Source of the DNA: Pedobacter sp. BMA | GTDB lineage: Bacteria > Bacteroidota > Bacteroidia > Sphingobacteriales > Sphingobacteriaceae | Assembly: GCF_001027745.1 (NCBI RefSeq) | Contig: NZ_LECU01000006.1 | Location: forward strand, 620,001-684,000 | Direction of reading: 5' to 3' | Length of the DNA: 64,000 bases | In this document: positions 53,090 through 63,117 of the stretch, piece by piece | Layout of the letters: each line of letters opens with the position of its first letter | How positions within the stretch are numbered: the first letter of the stretch is position 1 | Program-made: the position numbers and the translations under genes | The notes under the pieces: generated by a model | Seen by the model: the letters and a program-made list of their open reading frames with translations, nothing else | Told to the model about the DNA's origin: nothing | Databases searched by the model: none

Positions 53090-53806
53090 TTAAGCTTTAA
53101 GCTTTACCAAACGTTCTCCCTCTAAAACCGGTATGCTTTCGCAAATATTCAGCTGAAGGCAGAACACAACATCTTCTTCAATATTGAGTTGCGCAAGGCG
53201 GTTACTGTGCGAAGATTTATGGAGGTATTTTCTCAAGTCATCTTTAGCAAGATTGTATAAATCTTCTGCAGCCACACTGGAATCGTCAAAATGCTCAAAG
53301 CTTTGGCGTAATTTACGCACTACTGCTCCTGCAAATAAAGTGTCTTCCAGGTTAAACTGATCCTTCCATCCTGCGCAAAGCAGCAGTACATTTTTGTTCT
53401 GGCGCTGCAAGTAGTCACAGAGCGAATCTAAATTTAAAAATGAACCGATGACAACCTGAAATGCCCGCCTGTTAGCCAGATGCAATGCCTTTGTGCCATT
53501 GGTGGTGGTTAATACCACCGTTTTTCCTTCTACTTTTTCTTTGGTATAAGAGAATGGGGAATTACCAAAATCATAACCTGCAACTACTTCGCCGTTACGC
53601 TCTGCAGCCAGTAAATATCCTTTATCGCTATAGTTTAAACAATCTTCTACATTGGCAACAGGAATAATGGCTTCAGCACCATTTTCTATGCCATAAGTGA
53701 TGGACGATGTAGCTCTTAGTATATCAATCACCACCACGATACTTTGCTCAATATCGTAAAGATCGATCAGTGCGGGCGTTAAACAAACTTCTATTTTTTT
53801 TGACAT
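53090..53806 (-). CDS. comB: 2-phosphosulfolactate phosphatase
   Basis: ComB removes phosphate from phosphosulfolactate to give sulfolactate. The 238-residue protein has VVIDILRATSSITYGIENGAEAI, LLAAERNGEVVAGYDFGNSP, VVLTTTNGTKAL and CAGWKDQFNLEDTLFAGAVV, all ComB family hallmarks. With comA at 18.5 kb both early steps are present. It follows gcvT by 74 nt; that spacer holds a TATCAAG/CTTGATA inverted repeat. Confidence 0.9.
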   Translation of the reverse strand: MSKKIEVCLTPALIDLYDIEQSIVVVIDILRATSSITYGIENGAEAIIPVANVEDCLNYSDKGYLLAAERNGEVVAGYDFGNSPFSYTKEKVEGKTVVLTTTNGTKALHLANRRAFQVVIGSFLNLDSLCDYLQRQNKNVLLLCAGWKDQFNLEDTLFAGAVVRKLRQSFEHFDDSSVAAEDLYNLAKDDLRKYLHKSSHSNRLAQLNIEEDVVFCLQLNICESIPVLEGERLVKLKA

Positions 53807-53880
53807 ATCAGGAGATCTGAGTATTAGGCATCAAGGTGCCAGTATCAAGCAAAATCCGTCTTGATACCAGCCACTTCAAT

Positions 53881-54960
53881 CTATTTATAAAAAGGAAACT
53901 TCACTACTTTAGCCTTAATCGACGTATTGCGGATAGAAATGAAAATTTCAGTACCTTCTTTTGAGAAATCTTTAGTAACGTAACCCATACCAATGGCTTT
54001 TTGCAATGATGGAGCCTGTGTGCCAGAAGTTACTTTGCCAATCACATTACCTTCGGCGTCAACAATTTCGTAATCGTGGCGTGGAATTCCGCGGTCGATC
54101 ATTTCAAAACCTACCAGTTTCTTTTGTATTCCGGCCTCTTTTTGAGCCTGTAATGCTTCTGAATTGGTAAAGGGTTTTGAGAACTTGGTGATCCAACCCA
54201 GGCCTGCTTCAATTGGAGAAGTAGTATCATCAATGTCATTTCCATATAAACAGAATCCCATTTCCAGACGGAGCGTATCACGGGCACCCAGACCAATCGG
54301 CTTAATGTTGTAGGCGGCACCTGCTTCAAAAATCGCATCCCAGATCTGGTTTGCATATTGGTTTTCAAAATAGATCTCAAAACCACCGGCACCAGTGTAA
54401 CCTGTAGCAGAAATCACTACATTATCAACGCCAGCGAAAGTTCCTTTTACAAAAGTGTAATATTCCATCGATGCTAAATTCACATCGGTTAAGCTTTGCA
54501 AGGCATCAGCAGCTTTAGGACCCTGAATAGCCAGTAAAGAAGTCTGATCTGATATATTATGCGTTTCAACACCTTTATCATTAAACTGCTGGATCCAGTT
54601 CCAGTCTTTCTCGATGTTGGAAGCATTAACCACCAGCATGTAGGTTTTCTCGTCAATGCGATAAACCAAAAGATCGTCAACAATACCGCCATCCTGATTG
54701 GGAAGGCATGAATACTGGACCTTACCATCGTAAAGTTTAGCCGCATCGTTACTGGTTACCCGCTGAATCAAATCTAAAGCATTTTCGCCTTTCAGAATAA
54801 ATTCACCCATATGACTAACATCAAAAACACCCACTCCGTTACGAACGGTTGCATGTTCGGCATTGATACCTTCATAAGTTACAGGCATGTTATATCCTGC
54901 AAATGGAACCATCTTGGCTCCCAAGGCGATGTGTTTTTCTGTTAAAGCGGTATTTTTCAT
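53881..54960 (-). CDS. gcvT: Glycine cleavage system T protein
   Basis: GcvT takes the methylene from aminomethylated H protein to tetrahydrofolate, releasing ammonia. The 359-residue protein has [38 protein letters not shown] (folate-site glycine-rich segment) and [20 protein letters not shown], as in family members. gcvH and gcvP are not in the window. Promoter element and start are 21 nt apart. Confidence 0.95.
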   Translation of the reverse strand: MKNTALTEKHIALGAKMVPFAGYNMPVTYEGINAEHATVRNGVGVFDVSHMGEFILKGENALDLIQRVTSNDAAKLYDGKVQYSCLPNQDGGIVDDLLVYRIDEKTYMLVVNASNIEKDWNWIQQFNDKGVETHNISDQTSLLAIQGPKAADALQSLTDVNLASMEYYTFVKGTFAGVDNVVISATGYTGAGGFEIYFENQYANQIWDAIFEAGAAYNIKPIGLGARDTLRLEMGFCLYGNDIDDTTSPIEAGLGWITKFSKPFTNSEALQAQKEAGIQKKLVGFEMIDRGIPRHDYEIVDAEGNVIGKVTSGTQAPSLQKAIGMGYVTKDFSKEGTEIFISIRNTSIKAKVVKFPFYK

Positions 54961-54980
54961 GATTAAAATCTAGTTGGCGG

Positions 54981-54988
54981 CAAAAGTA
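54981..54988 (-). promoter_or_regulatory. gcvT -7 element (TACTTTTG)
   Basis: Perfect TAnnTTTG on the reverse strand, its G 21 nt before the ATG at 54960. Confidence 0.45.
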
Positions 54989-55126
54989 CTAAGAAAATGA
55001 GAATCTTTTCAGTTAAATTTTATTGGCTAAACCGGAGGGGTGAACAGGTCGTATCTGCTCTAATCCGAACATCAAAAAGATCAGTTTTGAGGCAAATTCA
55101 ATTTGGGATGGAAGAGTTGATACAGG

Positions 55127-56329
55127 TTAAGCGCTCATGAGCTCCTTATAAACCTGAAGCATTTTGATCGACACCAAATCTACAGCATGGTCATTCTCTA
55201 CCGTTTTTCTGGCATTTTCACCGATTTCCATCCATCGTTTTGGATTGATGACACATTGTAAAATTGAGCGGTAAAATTCGTCGGCAGTATCAGCAATTAA
55301 AATATCATACCCATGCCGGCAGTTGATCCCCTCAGCAGCCGTTGCCGTAGCAATGATGCATTTCTTCATGGCCATTCCCTCGATAATTTTTACACGCATA
55401 CCTGTTCCTGAAATTAAAGGAACAATCATAATGGCTTTGGAGTTGATAAATTCTATGGCATCAAAAACTTCACCTTCCACGATCAGGTTTTCAGAATCAT
55501 ATTCAAAGAAATGTTTCTGCATGTTCTTACCTGCAATATAAAACCGGAGGTCTTTATTCAACTTTTCAATATCAGGCCAAATATCATCAAGAAACCATTC
55601 CAATCCTTCCTGGTTTGGACGCCAGTCCATCGCGCCTAAATGAAACAATGTCGGGAAACTTGTTTTCGATTTATCAATCTTATACTTCTCCAGATCGATG
55701 GCTACAGGAAATACACTCATCGGCACTTTGCATCCGAACCGCAAAATGCTTTGCCTGTCGGGCTCGCTAATGGCAAAAATATGGTGAAAGCGGTTGATCT
55801 GATCTGTTTCGTAAGCTTTTAAACGCTGGGCAAGAAAGGCAAGATATTTTCTCCTGATCAAAAATTGTTCGGAGTGAGATAGACGCTCCCACAGCGTAAA
55901 CTCGATATTATGTGCGCGGTAGATCAGCCGCGCGTTACTGTTGGCCTTTACCACATCCAGGTAAGGGACTACAAAAAGGCCCTCAAACTGTATAATATCA
56001 AATGTGTTTTCGCGGAGCAGATTTTCCAGCTGACGGGCTGCATCTTCATTGTAGTAGCGGGATACGTTGTAAGATTCATTAGTGAAGATATTGAAAAATG
56101 CTGACCACACATTCACTTCGACATCCAGATCTACTGTGTGATGCTTAATTTGCTCAAATATGGGGTCGTAAATATCTTCTACGTCAACCCGGCCTTTTTC
56201 GGGGTTGAGGCTAAACAAAGTGATATCTGCGCCAAGTTGTAGCAGGCCTTTCATGGTGTTGTACACCACAATTGGATAACCACTGTTTGGTGGAAAAGGG
56301 ATTTTCTTGGTAATTAGCAGAATTTTCAC
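55127..56329 (-). CDS. Glycosyltransferase, GT4-like
   Basis: The 400-residue GT-B protein starts MKILLITKKIPFPPNSGYPIVVYNTMKGLLQLGADITLFSLN-like (donor-side loop of the N-domain) and has IIQFEGLFVVPYLDV, YRAHNIEFTLWERL, FHLGAMDWRPNQEGLEWFL and the donor-site GTGMRVKIIEGMAMKKCII. No signal or membrane segment. Sugar and acceptor unknown. It lies 22 nt after rnhB. Confidence 0.85.
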   Translation of the reverse strand: MKILLITKKIPFPPNSGYPIVVYNTMKGLLQLGADITLFSLNPEKGRVDVEDIYDPIFEQIKHHTVDLDVEVNVWSAFFNIFTNESYNVSRYYNEDAARQLENLLRENTFDIIQFEGLFVVPYLDVVKANSNARLIYRAHNIEFTLWERLSHSEQFLIRRKYLAFLAQRLKAYETDQINRFHHIFAISEPDRQSILRFGCKVPMSVFPVAIDLEKYKIDKSKTSFPTLFHLGAMDWRPNQEGLEWFLDDIWPDIEKLNKDLRFYIAGKNMQKHFFEYDSENLIVEGEVFDAIEFINSKAIMIVPLISGTGMRVKIIEGMAMKKCIIATATAAEGINCRHGYDILIADTADEFYRSILQCVINPKRWMEIGENARKTVENDHAVDLVSIKMLQVYKELMSA

Positions 56330-56351
56330 AATGATGTGAAAATACTAAAAA

Positions 56352-56960
56352 TTAGGCGTTGTTTGAAAACAAATCTAACTGCGGTGCGCTAACGTTGAAT
56401 GTCTTACGGTGAAAAGGAGACAAACCAATTTCGATTACCGCTTTGCGATGTGCAATGGTAGGATAGCCTTTATTTTTTTGCCATCCGTATTCGGGGTAAT
56501 CGGTGTGTAGATTACTCATGAATTCATCACGATGCGTTTTCGCCAGGATGGAAGCTGCAGCAATGTTCAGGTATTTTCCATCTCCTTTGATAATGCAGCT
56601 ATGTGGAATTTGAGGATATGCCTTAAAACGGTTACCATCTATAACAAGATATTCAGGTGGGGTATGCAATTTTTCTATCGCCCTGTGCATGGCCAGAAAG
56701 GATGCATTTAATATGTTAATGCGGTCTATTTCCTCATGATCGCACGAGGCTACGGCCCAGGCCAGGGCTTCTCTTTCGATAATGGGGCGGAGCAAATCCC
56801 GCTGTTCGTGACTTAGCTGTTTTGAATCGTTCAAGCCGTGCAGTATAAACCCTTTTGGCAATATCACCGCAGCGGCAAATACTGGTCCCGCCAGGCAGCC
56901 TCTTCCAGCTTCATCGCATCCTGCCTCTAAAAAATCCTCCTGAAAACAGCTTAATAACAT
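56352..56960 (-). CDS. rnhB: Ribonuclease HII
   Basis: RnhB cuts RNA in RNA/DNA hybrids and at single ribonucleotides in DNA. The 202-residue protein has [23 protein letters not shown] with the first Asp-Glu pair, VIDGNRF, and [15 protein letters not shown]; four acidic active-site residues are in place. The N-terminus is short. Confidence 0.95.
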   Translation of the reverse strand: MLLSCFQEDFLEAGCDEAGRGCLAGPVFAAAVILPKGFILHGLNDSKQLSHEQRDLLRPIIEREALAWAVASCDHEEIDRINILNASFLAMHRAIEKLHTPPEYLVIDGNRFKAYPQIPHSCIIKGDGKYLNIAAASILAKTHRDEFMSNLHTDYPEYGWQKNKGYPTIAHRKAVIEIGLSPFHRKTFNVSAPQLDLFSNNA

Positions 56961-56964
56961 GGTG

Positions 56965-56972
56965 CAAATTTA
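56965..56972 (-). promoter_or_regulatory. rnhB -7 element (TAAATTTG)
   Basis: Perfect TAnnTTTG on the reverse strand, its G only 5 nt before the rnhB ATG at 56960, implying a leaderless mRNA. Confidence 0.45.
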
Positions 56973-57140
56973 ATTATTAAGTATAATCTTTAAAATCATT
57001 TTCTAAAGGTTTATTTTTTACTAAACCGCTCAGTTTACGATTTCGTATCTTTATGTATTAAGGGTAAGCAATAATGCCGATATTATGGAATTGTGTAAAC
57101 CTGTGCATCATTAAAATGTTCAATAGTTAAAACACATATT

Positions 57141-57671
57141 ATGAAACATTTAAGAAGTTTTTTAGGATTGGCCCTGATTTCGATATCAGTTGCTTCCTAT
57201 GCTCAAACTGATAAGGAAACTACCGCAAAGATTGTTGGTAATAAAGCCTATAACTTCGTTGCCAATACAGCGCTGCCAATGGCTAATAATGACCTCAACA
57301 GAATTATGAGCGCAATGCCTGGCGCACAAAGTGGCACCATGATTAACCTGACAGGCTCGCAGTATGATGTTAAGGTAACAAAAGATAGTGTAGTCGCCTA
57401 CTTACCATATTATGGCAGAGCATTCAGTGCACCCTACAATTCCAACGAAGGAGGAATTAAGTTTACTTCCAAAAACTTTACCTATACAGAAAGTAAGAGT
57501 AGAAAAGGGGCTTACATCATCCAAATCAATACAAAGGATGTGACCCGGGAAAATTATCGGTTTACCATCAATATTTCACAAAACGGATATGCATCCTTAA
57601 CGGCAAGCAGTGTAAACAAGCAGCCTATCGTTTTCAATGGTTACCTGGATGAGCCCGTTAAAAAAGATTAA
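57141..57671 (+). CDS. DUF4251 secreted protein
   Basis: A 176-residue protein with signal peptide (to SYAQ, about 22). The rest, with LTGSQYDVKVTKDSVVAYLPYYGRAFSAPYNSNEGGIKF, is the DUF4251 pattern. Function unknown; periplasmic or outer-membrane. It is followed by a perfect 17-bp terminator. Confidence 0.85.
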   Translation: MKHLRSFLGLALISISVASYAQTDKETTAKIVGNKAYNFVANTALPMANNDLNRIMSAMPGAQSGTMINLTGSQYDVKVTKDSVVAYLPYYGRAFSAPYNSNEGGIKFTSKNFTYTESKSRKGAYIIQINTKDVTRENYRFTINISQNGYASLTASSVNKQPIVFNGYLDEPVKKD

Positions 57672-57716
57672 AACAATGAAGCCAGATCTGAGGATCTGGC
57701 TTCATTGTTATTTTTT
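57672..57716. terminator. Bidirectional terminator, 17-bp perfect stem
   Basis: Arms 57672-57688 and 57693-57709, loop TGAG, T tract 57710-57716. It abuts the convergent glutaminyl-cyclase stop codon at 57708. Confidence 0.92.
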
Positions 57717-58793
57717 AAATATTTTTACTTCAAAAATATGCGGCCATTTTTTACCGGTTACAAACAAGCGCTTGGTAGCTTTGTCGTAAGCGATTCCATT
57801 TAATACATTGTTGTTAACAGCATCCTCGGTTTTAAAGTAACCTTCAGGTAACAGGCCCGAAAGATCAATCTTTCCTTCTACCGCCCCTGTTGCAGGGTTA
57901 ATGATGAGGATATTATTGGTTGTATATACATTCGCATATATTTTTCCATCAATGTATTCCAGCTCATTTAGTTGTTGAATACTTCCTTTGTTATCAAAGA
58001 CATCAATAGATCCTGTTTTTTTGTAGGAATCCTTATCCAGGAAAAATATGGTATTTGAGCCATCGGTTTTTAGGATTTTCTGGCCATCAAAGTTCAAACC
58101 CCAGCCTTCCTGGGTTCCTTCGTTATAAGAAAACTGTGAAAGCTTTTTAAAAGTTGCTTTATCGTATACAAAGCCAACTTTCTCCCGGTAAGTGAGTTGA
58201 ATAATCTTATCACCAATCACTGTCATTCCCTCGCCAAAGTACTGCTTATCAAGGTCTGCTTTCTGAAGTACCTTTCCTGATGAGGGGTCAACCTTTCTCA
58301 AACTGGAATTACCATAATCTCCGGCGCTTTCGTAAAAAAAGCCGTCATGATATTCTAAACCCTCAACATAGGAAGAAGTATCATGAGGTAATGTTTTGAC
58401 TACTTTGTAGCCATATTCAACAGGTGGCTGAGCAGCAAGAATATTGATGTTAGAGGTGAGTTCTTCAGGTTCACCTTCGCCATAAATCCGGGCTGTGAGC
58501 AAATGGTTTCCCAATTTCAGCCCGTCCGTTTTTATTTTGACGGCTGCTGTATCTGCCTTGGCGGCAACAGTGGTGGTATCAATTAAGTAAACAACTGAGT
58601 CAACTTTCTTCTCTTTCCCGAATAGTACTTTGATTTCAAATTCATTGCCCGCAGATACATTCTGACCGATCATTGGTGAATCAAAGCTTCTGTAGGTTTT
58701 GGATTCATCATTACTGCAACCCGCTGCAAACGCTAAAATTGCACATACTAATAAGTTGTTTTTAATGTCTTTAATCTTGTGGCCAAAAAGCAT
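57708..58793 (-). CDS. Glutaminyl-peptide cyclotransferase, plant type, lipoprotein
   Basis: The enzyme turns N-terminal Gln into pyroglutamate. The 361-residue protein has a lipobox (FAAGC, Cys about 26), an Ig-like stretch (about 35-120) and a five-bladed propeller with SSYVEGLEYHDGFFYESAGDYGNSSL, YFGEGMTVIGDKIIQLTYR, EGWGLNFDG, LNELEYIDGKIYANVY and VLNGIAYD. Its start overlaps the yraN 3' end by 23 nt. Confidence 0.9.
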   Translation of the reverse strand: MLFGHKIKDIKNNLLVCAILAFAAGCSNDESKTYRSFDSPMIGQNVSAGNEFEIKVLFGKEKKVDSVVYLIDTTTVAAKADTAAVKIKTDGLKLGNHLLTARIYGEGEPEELTSNINILAAQPPVEYGYKVVKTLPHDTSSYVEGLEYHDGFFYESAGDYGNSSLRKVDPSSGKVLQKADLDKQYFGEGMTVIGDKIIQLTYREKVGFVYDKATFKKLSQFSYNEGTQEGWGLNFDGQKILKTDGSNTIFFLDKDSYKKTGSIDVFDNKGSIQQLNELEYIDGKIYANVYTTNNILIINPATGAVEGKIDLSGLLPEGYFKTEDAVNNNVLNGIAYDKATKRLFVTGKKWPHIFEVKIFKK

Positions 58794-59136
58794 CTTCTAT
58801 ATGGTTTAATTTATATTCTCTATTATTGGTAAACGTAATTGCAACAATATCAAACCGGATATCATACCTGTGATTCATGATCGCAACGTAGGCCGTGGCC
58901 GCTAATTCCATTTGCTTTTGTTTATGCCATTCAACAAAGTCTTCAGGCTCCCCAAATGCAGCAGAACTCCTTGTCTTCACTTCAACAAAAATAATTATCC
59001 GGTTTTTGCGTGCAATCAAATCTATTTCAGATTTTCCGCTCGTCCAGTTTTCGTCAAGAATTTCGTATCCCTGCTTTTCCAGATATATTTTTGCAATACT
59101 TTCTCCTTCTTTTCCTAATTCATTGTGTCTAGCCAT
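58771..59136 (-). CDS. yraN: YraN-family endonuclease-like protein (UPF0102)
   Basis: The 121-residue protein has the restriction-endonuclease-like core GKEGESIAKIYLEKQGYEILDENW, SEIDLIARK, and FVEVKTRS, i.e. the E...D...ExK pattern of the UPF0102 family. Function not established. It overlaps the cyclase gene by 23 nt. Confidence 0.9.
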   Translation of the reverse strand: MARHNELGKEGESIAKIYLEKQGYEILDENWTSGKSEIDLIARKNRIIIFVEVKTRSSAAFGEPEDFVEWHKQKQMELAATAYVAIMNHRYDIRFDIVAITFTNNREYKLNHIEDAFWPQD

Positions 59137-59266
59137 TTGATCAATAATTTAAATAAACTGATAGAATGGGATGACAGCGTTTGAAAGTATTAATTTTTGG
59201 ATCAGCTTCAAAATAAAACATCTATTTATTGCCTAAAACCGGAAATAAAATCCCTGAATGCTAATT

Positions 59267-61246
59267 TTATTTTACAATAACTGATCCAAGAAACTTAGAA
59301 ATCTCTCGTTCTACACCTTTAATTACACCGTATCGTTGCATTAAAATCATTTGATTATCGGTATCATTCTCCTCTTTTATTTCCTTGAGCAGATTGGTTA
59401 ATATCTTATCAACTTTACGTTTCTTCAAGTGAAAAATTCCGCCCAGTATGGTAGCTTTTAAATTCATGCTTTCATCTTTAACATAAATCAAATGCTTGTT
59501 TAACCAGTTTTCACTCAATGCATATTCGGATGTAGATAAAGTTATTGCCAGGTCAGCGATGTCACGTTCTTCATGTTTGATAAAATGATTGGCTGTAGGC
59601 AATCTGCCCTGGTCAATTTCTGAGCTGTAGTGATCTATAATTTTCTTGCATAACAAATTCTCAAACTCAACATCGGCCAGGTTTTGCATGATAAACGGGC
59701 CGATATACATATCATCAATTTTGTCCCAATTCACAAATTCGTGGCCGTATGCCAGCAAAAGGCGAACGATTTCCTTTTCCTGTATCTCATCAGTATTGGT
59801 CGTTTGCTGTTCTTGCCCAAGCGGACCTGCAGAATCGTCCCATAAATCATCCGGCGGACCGAGCGGCTCTGGCGGACCGGACGAGTAAGGGTTCTGATTT
59901 GAATTGCCTGATCTTTGAATGCCTTCGAAGTTTTTTTTCAACTTTGCCGAACGCATTTTGTTCAGCTCGCTCATTAAAATACTTTCTTCAATTTGCAGCA
60001 GGCTACTCGACTCGCGTACAAAAACCGAAGCTTTAATCGGATCGGGTATTTTGGCAATACTTTCTACAATGTCGCGTATAATGCCTGCACGCTTGATCGG
60101 GTCATTCCCAGCGTCTTTAAGGAGTACATTTGCTTTATACAGAATGAAGTCTTTCCGGTTGTTCTCCAGGTATGTTTTGAAGGCCCCTGCTCCAACATGG
60201 TGCATGTACGAGTCGGGGTCATGCCCATCGGGAAAAGAAACAATTTTAACGTTAAGTCCCTCTTCCAGAATCATGTCCAACCCTCTTAAAGAGGCCTTTA
60301 TCCCTGCAGCGTCGCCATCAAAAAGTATGGTTATGTTTTGAGTGAAACGACCAATAAGCTTAATCTGTTCAACAGTTAGCGAGGTTCCGGAAGAGGCCAC
60401 CACATTCTCAATTCCAGCCTGATGAACGGAAAGCACATCGGCATATCCCTCTGCCAGATAACAGTTATCCAGGTCGCGAATGGCTTTCTTGGCATGGAAT
60501 AAGCCATAAAGCACATTTGATTTATGGTAAATTTCACTTTCAGGTGAATTGACATATTTGGGGACATTTTTATCGGTTTTTAAAGTTCTACCTCCGAAAC
60601 CGATTATTCTGCCTGTGAAATTATGAATAGGGAACATTACACGGCCGCGGAAACGGTCGTAAATTTTTCCATTGTCGTTTTTGATGGATAATCCTGTGGA
60701 TTCCAGAAACTCCAGTTTATGTCCTGCTCCTGTTGCGCTTTGCGTAAGCGCATCCCAAACATCGGGTGAATAACCTACTTCAAATTTCTTTAGAATATCT
60801 TCTCTAAATCCCCGTTCTTTAAAATAGCTGAGGCCAATAGCCTTTCCTTCGGAAGTATCCCAAAGTTGTTTCACGAAGAATGCAGCCGCATATTGCGACA
60901 CAATGTAGAGGCTCTCTTTAGCACTTTGTGCTTCGGCTGCCTCAGGCGACAGCTCTGCTTCCTCAACCTCTATATTGTATTTATTGGCTAGAAATTTGAG
61001 TGCTTCAGGGTATGAGTATTTCTCATGATCCATAATGAACCTAACCGAATCACCACCCTTGCCACAGCCAAAGCATTTATAAATTCCTTTAGTTACCGAT
61101 ACGTGAAATGAAGGCGTTTTCTCGCCATGAAAGGGGCAGTTGCCAATTAAACTTGTTCCGCGTTTCTTTAAGTGCACAAAATCCCCAACTACCTCCTCAA
61201 TCCGGGCGGTATCCATTATCTTATCTATCGTTTCGCGGTTGATCAT
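59267..61246 (-). CDS. dnaG: DNA primase
   Basis: DnaG makes RNA primers at the replication fork. The 659-residue protein has the zinc finger CPFHGEKTPSFHV...CFGCGKGGD (C37, H40, C58, C61), the primase core with RGRVMFPIHNFTGRIIGFGGR, the TOPRIM LAEGYADVLSVHQAGIENVVASSGTSLT, FDGDAAGIKASLRG, and a C-terminal helicase-binding helical domain. Length is normal. Start at ATG 61246. Confidence 0.95.
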   Translation of the reverse strand: MINRETIDKIMDTARIEEVVGDFVHLKKRGTSLIGNCPFHGEKTPSFHVSVTKGIYKCFGCGKGGDSVRFIMDHEKYSYPEALKFLANKYNIEVEEAELSPEAAEAQSAKESLYIVSQYAAAFFVKQLWDTSEGKAIGLSYFKERGFREDILKKFEVGYSPDVWDALTQSATGAGHKLEFLESTGLSIKNDNGKIYDRFRGRVMFPIHNFTGRIIGFGGRTLKTDKNVPKYVNSPESEIYHKSNVLYGLFHAKKAIRDLDNCYLAEGYADVLSVHQAGIENVVASSGTSLTVEQIKLIGRFTQNITILFDGDAAGIKASLRGLDMILEEGLNVKIVSFPDGHDPDSYMHHVGAGAFKTYLENNRKDFILYKANVLLKDAGNDPIKRAGIIRDIVESIAKIPDPIKASVFVRESSSLLQIEESILMSELNKMRSAKLKKNFEGIQRSGNSNQNPYSSGPPEPLGPPDDLWDDSAGPLGQEQQTTNTDEIQEKEIVRLLLAYGHEFVNWDKIDDMYIGPFIMQNLADVEFENLLCKKIIDHYSSEIDQGRLPTANHFIKHEERDIADLAITLSTSEYALSENWLNKHLIYVKDESMNLKATILGGIFHLKKRKVDKILTNLLKEIKEENDTDNQMILMQRYGVIKGVEREISKFLGSVIVK

Positions 61247-61279
61247 ATACGCACAGTGCTTTCCTCTTCTTGTTCACCA

Positions 61280-61287
61280 CAAAGATA
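61280..61287 (-). promoter_or_regulatory. dnaG -7 element (TATCTTTG)
   Basis: Perfect TAnnTTTG on the reverse strand, its G 34 nt before the dnaG ATG. TTTG at 61311-61314, 23 nt further, is a possible -33 element and lies in the next terminator. Confidence 0.5.
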
Positions 61288-61293
61288 ACAGAG

Positions 61294-61332
61294 AAAAAAT
61301 ACAAAGAACACAAAGAAATATCTTTGTGTTCT
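61294..61332 (-). terminator. SGNH hydrolase terminator
   Basis: AGAACACAAAGA (61305-61316) pairs perfectly with TCTTTGTGTTCT (61321-61332), loop AATA; on the reverse strand TTGTATTTTTTCT follows. Confidence 0.75.
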
Positions 61333-61370
61333 GGTAAAATACATTGTTAAGGCTGAGGTTTTAAGAAATA

Positions 61371-62030
61371 TTATTTCACCAGGGGTAGTAACTGATCAGC
61401 AACCAACTGATTACCTGTCTCGTTTAAGTGAACGCGGTCTACAGTTAAAACACCTTTCTCTTTGTCTTCAGGATTATTTTTACCCTCGTATTCCGTAAAC
61501 ACTTTTCTCAAATCACATACCGGAAGGTTATTTTTTGCAGCGAGTTCGCGGATCCCGGCAGCATATTTATTCAAATCACCATCTAAAGCATTGGTGCCGT
61601 CTTTTTTCTCACCTACAACTGATGGCGTAACTAGAACTACTTTACTTCCCACACCCTGAATCTTCTTTATTAAAGCCTGGTAAAACTTCAGGTATTTGTC
61701 GTAATCTGTTCCTGTGTGTGATGATTGTTTGTGCCATACATCGTTGATCCCAACATATATCACCACTAAATCTGGTTTTTTATTTAAAACATCATCTTCT
61801 AAACGCAGATACAAATCGTATACTTTGTTACCGCCGATACCCGCACCGATAATGTCATATTTGGTTGAGTCCAGTGCCTTTTTGATTAATGTTACATAAC
61901 CGTTTTTAGATACGCCCTGCTGAGTGATGGAGTCGCCGAAGAATATAATTCGTTTGGGTTTAAATGTCATAGATGTGAACGCGATGAAGCAAAAGCTTAG
62001 TAAAATGGTGGCTCTGATTAATTTTTTCAT
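61371..62030 (-). CDS. SGNH/GDSL hydrolase, secreted
   Basis: The 219-residue esterase-like protein has a signal peptide (about 1-24), the Ser motif IFFGDSITQQG, GIGGNKVYDL, IYVGINDVWH and the DRVHLNETG Asp-His pair. Such enzymes often deacetylate glycans or act as lysophospholipases; the substrate is unknown. Confidence 0.88.
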   Translation of the reverse strand: MKKLIRATILLSFCFIAFTSMTFKPKRIIFFGDSITQQGVSKNGYVTLIKKALDSTKYDIIGAGIGGNKVYDLYLRLEDDVLNKKPDLVVIYVGINDVWHKQSSHTGTDYDKYLKFYQALIKKIQGVGSKVVLVTPSVVGEKKDGTNALDGDLNKYAAGIRELAAKNNLPVCDLRKVFTEYEGKNNPEDKEKGVLTVDRVHLNETGNQLVADQLLPLVK

Positions 62031-62119
62031 GTTGTTTAATAATATTATAGCTCTGGTTTTAAGCCTGATTAATAGTTTATGCTAATAAAGATAAGTCTTT
62101 TCAACTGGATGGCATATTA

Positions 62120-63061
62120 CTACTTACCCTTTTCAAGCTTATAATCTTTATGTACAATCAGGAAACTGGCCCGTTCTTCTTTTTTGAAAGGATAATCCCA
62201 GTTGCCCTGATAGGTAATTTTGGTAGGGAGTTTATCATCTCCGAAATAACCCATCTCAATATTCATCTGTACATCGAAATCGAAAAGCATATTACTGTAT
62301 TTCATATCTACGTATCTGCCCAGGATATTGAAATTCCGCTTGTCGAAAATGGTAACCAGATCTTTGATCATCAGTCCATCTTTGGTCCAGCTGCTTAAAT
62401 CAGGTTTAACAGATACTTTAAACCGGTATACCGGAATAGAATCCAGGTAGGTGCCACTTGAAAAGGCGTAGTCATAATACTGGCGCATATTAGCAGAAAA
62501 AATCTCAGTTTTACTGCCAATAAATGGAACTTTAACCGGTCGTCCGGGATTAAAAATCAATGTCTTGAGTTTATCCTTGTAGCTTTCGTTGGTGCCTCCT
62601 TTGCCATCACTGGCCGGGGCATTTGGAACGAAATCAGTATTGTAAGCATTCATAAAAATGTAATCGAACATTTCTATGGTATAAAGCTGATATTTGCCAT
62701 TCTTTTTATAAAGGTTGCCGCTTTCTTCTTTCGCAAGGTATTCCATCTTGTATTGACCTGCATTATTATGTTTTATTTTGCGGTAAATTTTTCCATCTAC
62801 CTTATTTTTCTTATCGTAGCTATAAATCCGGTTCTCAGCTATAAAACTGTAGCGTTTCATATCCCTGAAAGACTCATAGAAAGAGGTATCATTAACAATC
62901 CGGTTAATAAATGTTTCAATGTTCAATCGTTCCGCTTTGATACTAACAGCAGAATCCAGTGTAATGGTTTTGATCGTATCAGGATTAAAGCGCGGGATTT
63001 CCTGTGCATAACCAAAATAAGATAGGGTTAAAAATAATAAAGCCGATAATGTTTTTTTCAT
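62120..63061 (-). CDS. Secreted protein of unknown family
   Basis: From ATG 63061 the 313-residue product has a signal peptide (MKKTLSALLFLTLSYFGYAQ). The frame is open to 63112 but those codons precede the signal. The remainder is rich in Lys, Tyr and aromatic beta-strand patterns (YRKIKHNNAGQYKMEYLAKEES; FDKRNFNILGRYVDMKYSN), suggestive of a lipocalin- or beta-sandwich-like exported protein. I do not recognise a named family. It lies just downstream of the M20 gene. Confidence 0.7.
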   Translation of the reverse strand: MKKTLSALLFLTLSYFGYAQEIPRFNPDTIKTITLDSAVSIKAERLNIETFINRIVNDTSFYESFRDMKRYSFIAENRIYSYDKKNKVDGKIYRKIKHNNAGQYKMEYLAKEESGNLYKKNGKYQLYTIEMFDYIFMNAYNTDFVPNAPASDGKGGTNESYKDKLKTLIFNPGRPVKVPFIGSKTEIFSANMRQYYDYAFSSGTYLDSIPVYRFKVSVKPDLSSWTKDGLMIKDLVTIFDKRNFNILGRYVDMKYSNMLFDFDVQMNIEMGYFGDDKLPTKITYQGNWDYPFKKEERASFLIVHKDYKLEKGK

Positions 63062-63117
63062 ACTACATGATATGGCAAAAGTGCCATGAAAAATCCGGAT
63101 CCCATCGTCCATTTGTT

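Noticed and set aside
53807-53880. Terminator or riboswitch between gcvT and comB
   Set aside because: Only a 7-bp TATCAAG/CTTGATA pairing without a T tract; it looks like a fragment of a simple dispersed repeat. It does not look like a glycine riboswitch.
59919-60341. 140-residue forward frame inside dnaG
   Set aside because: Antisense to conserved primase core; composition is that of a shadow frame.
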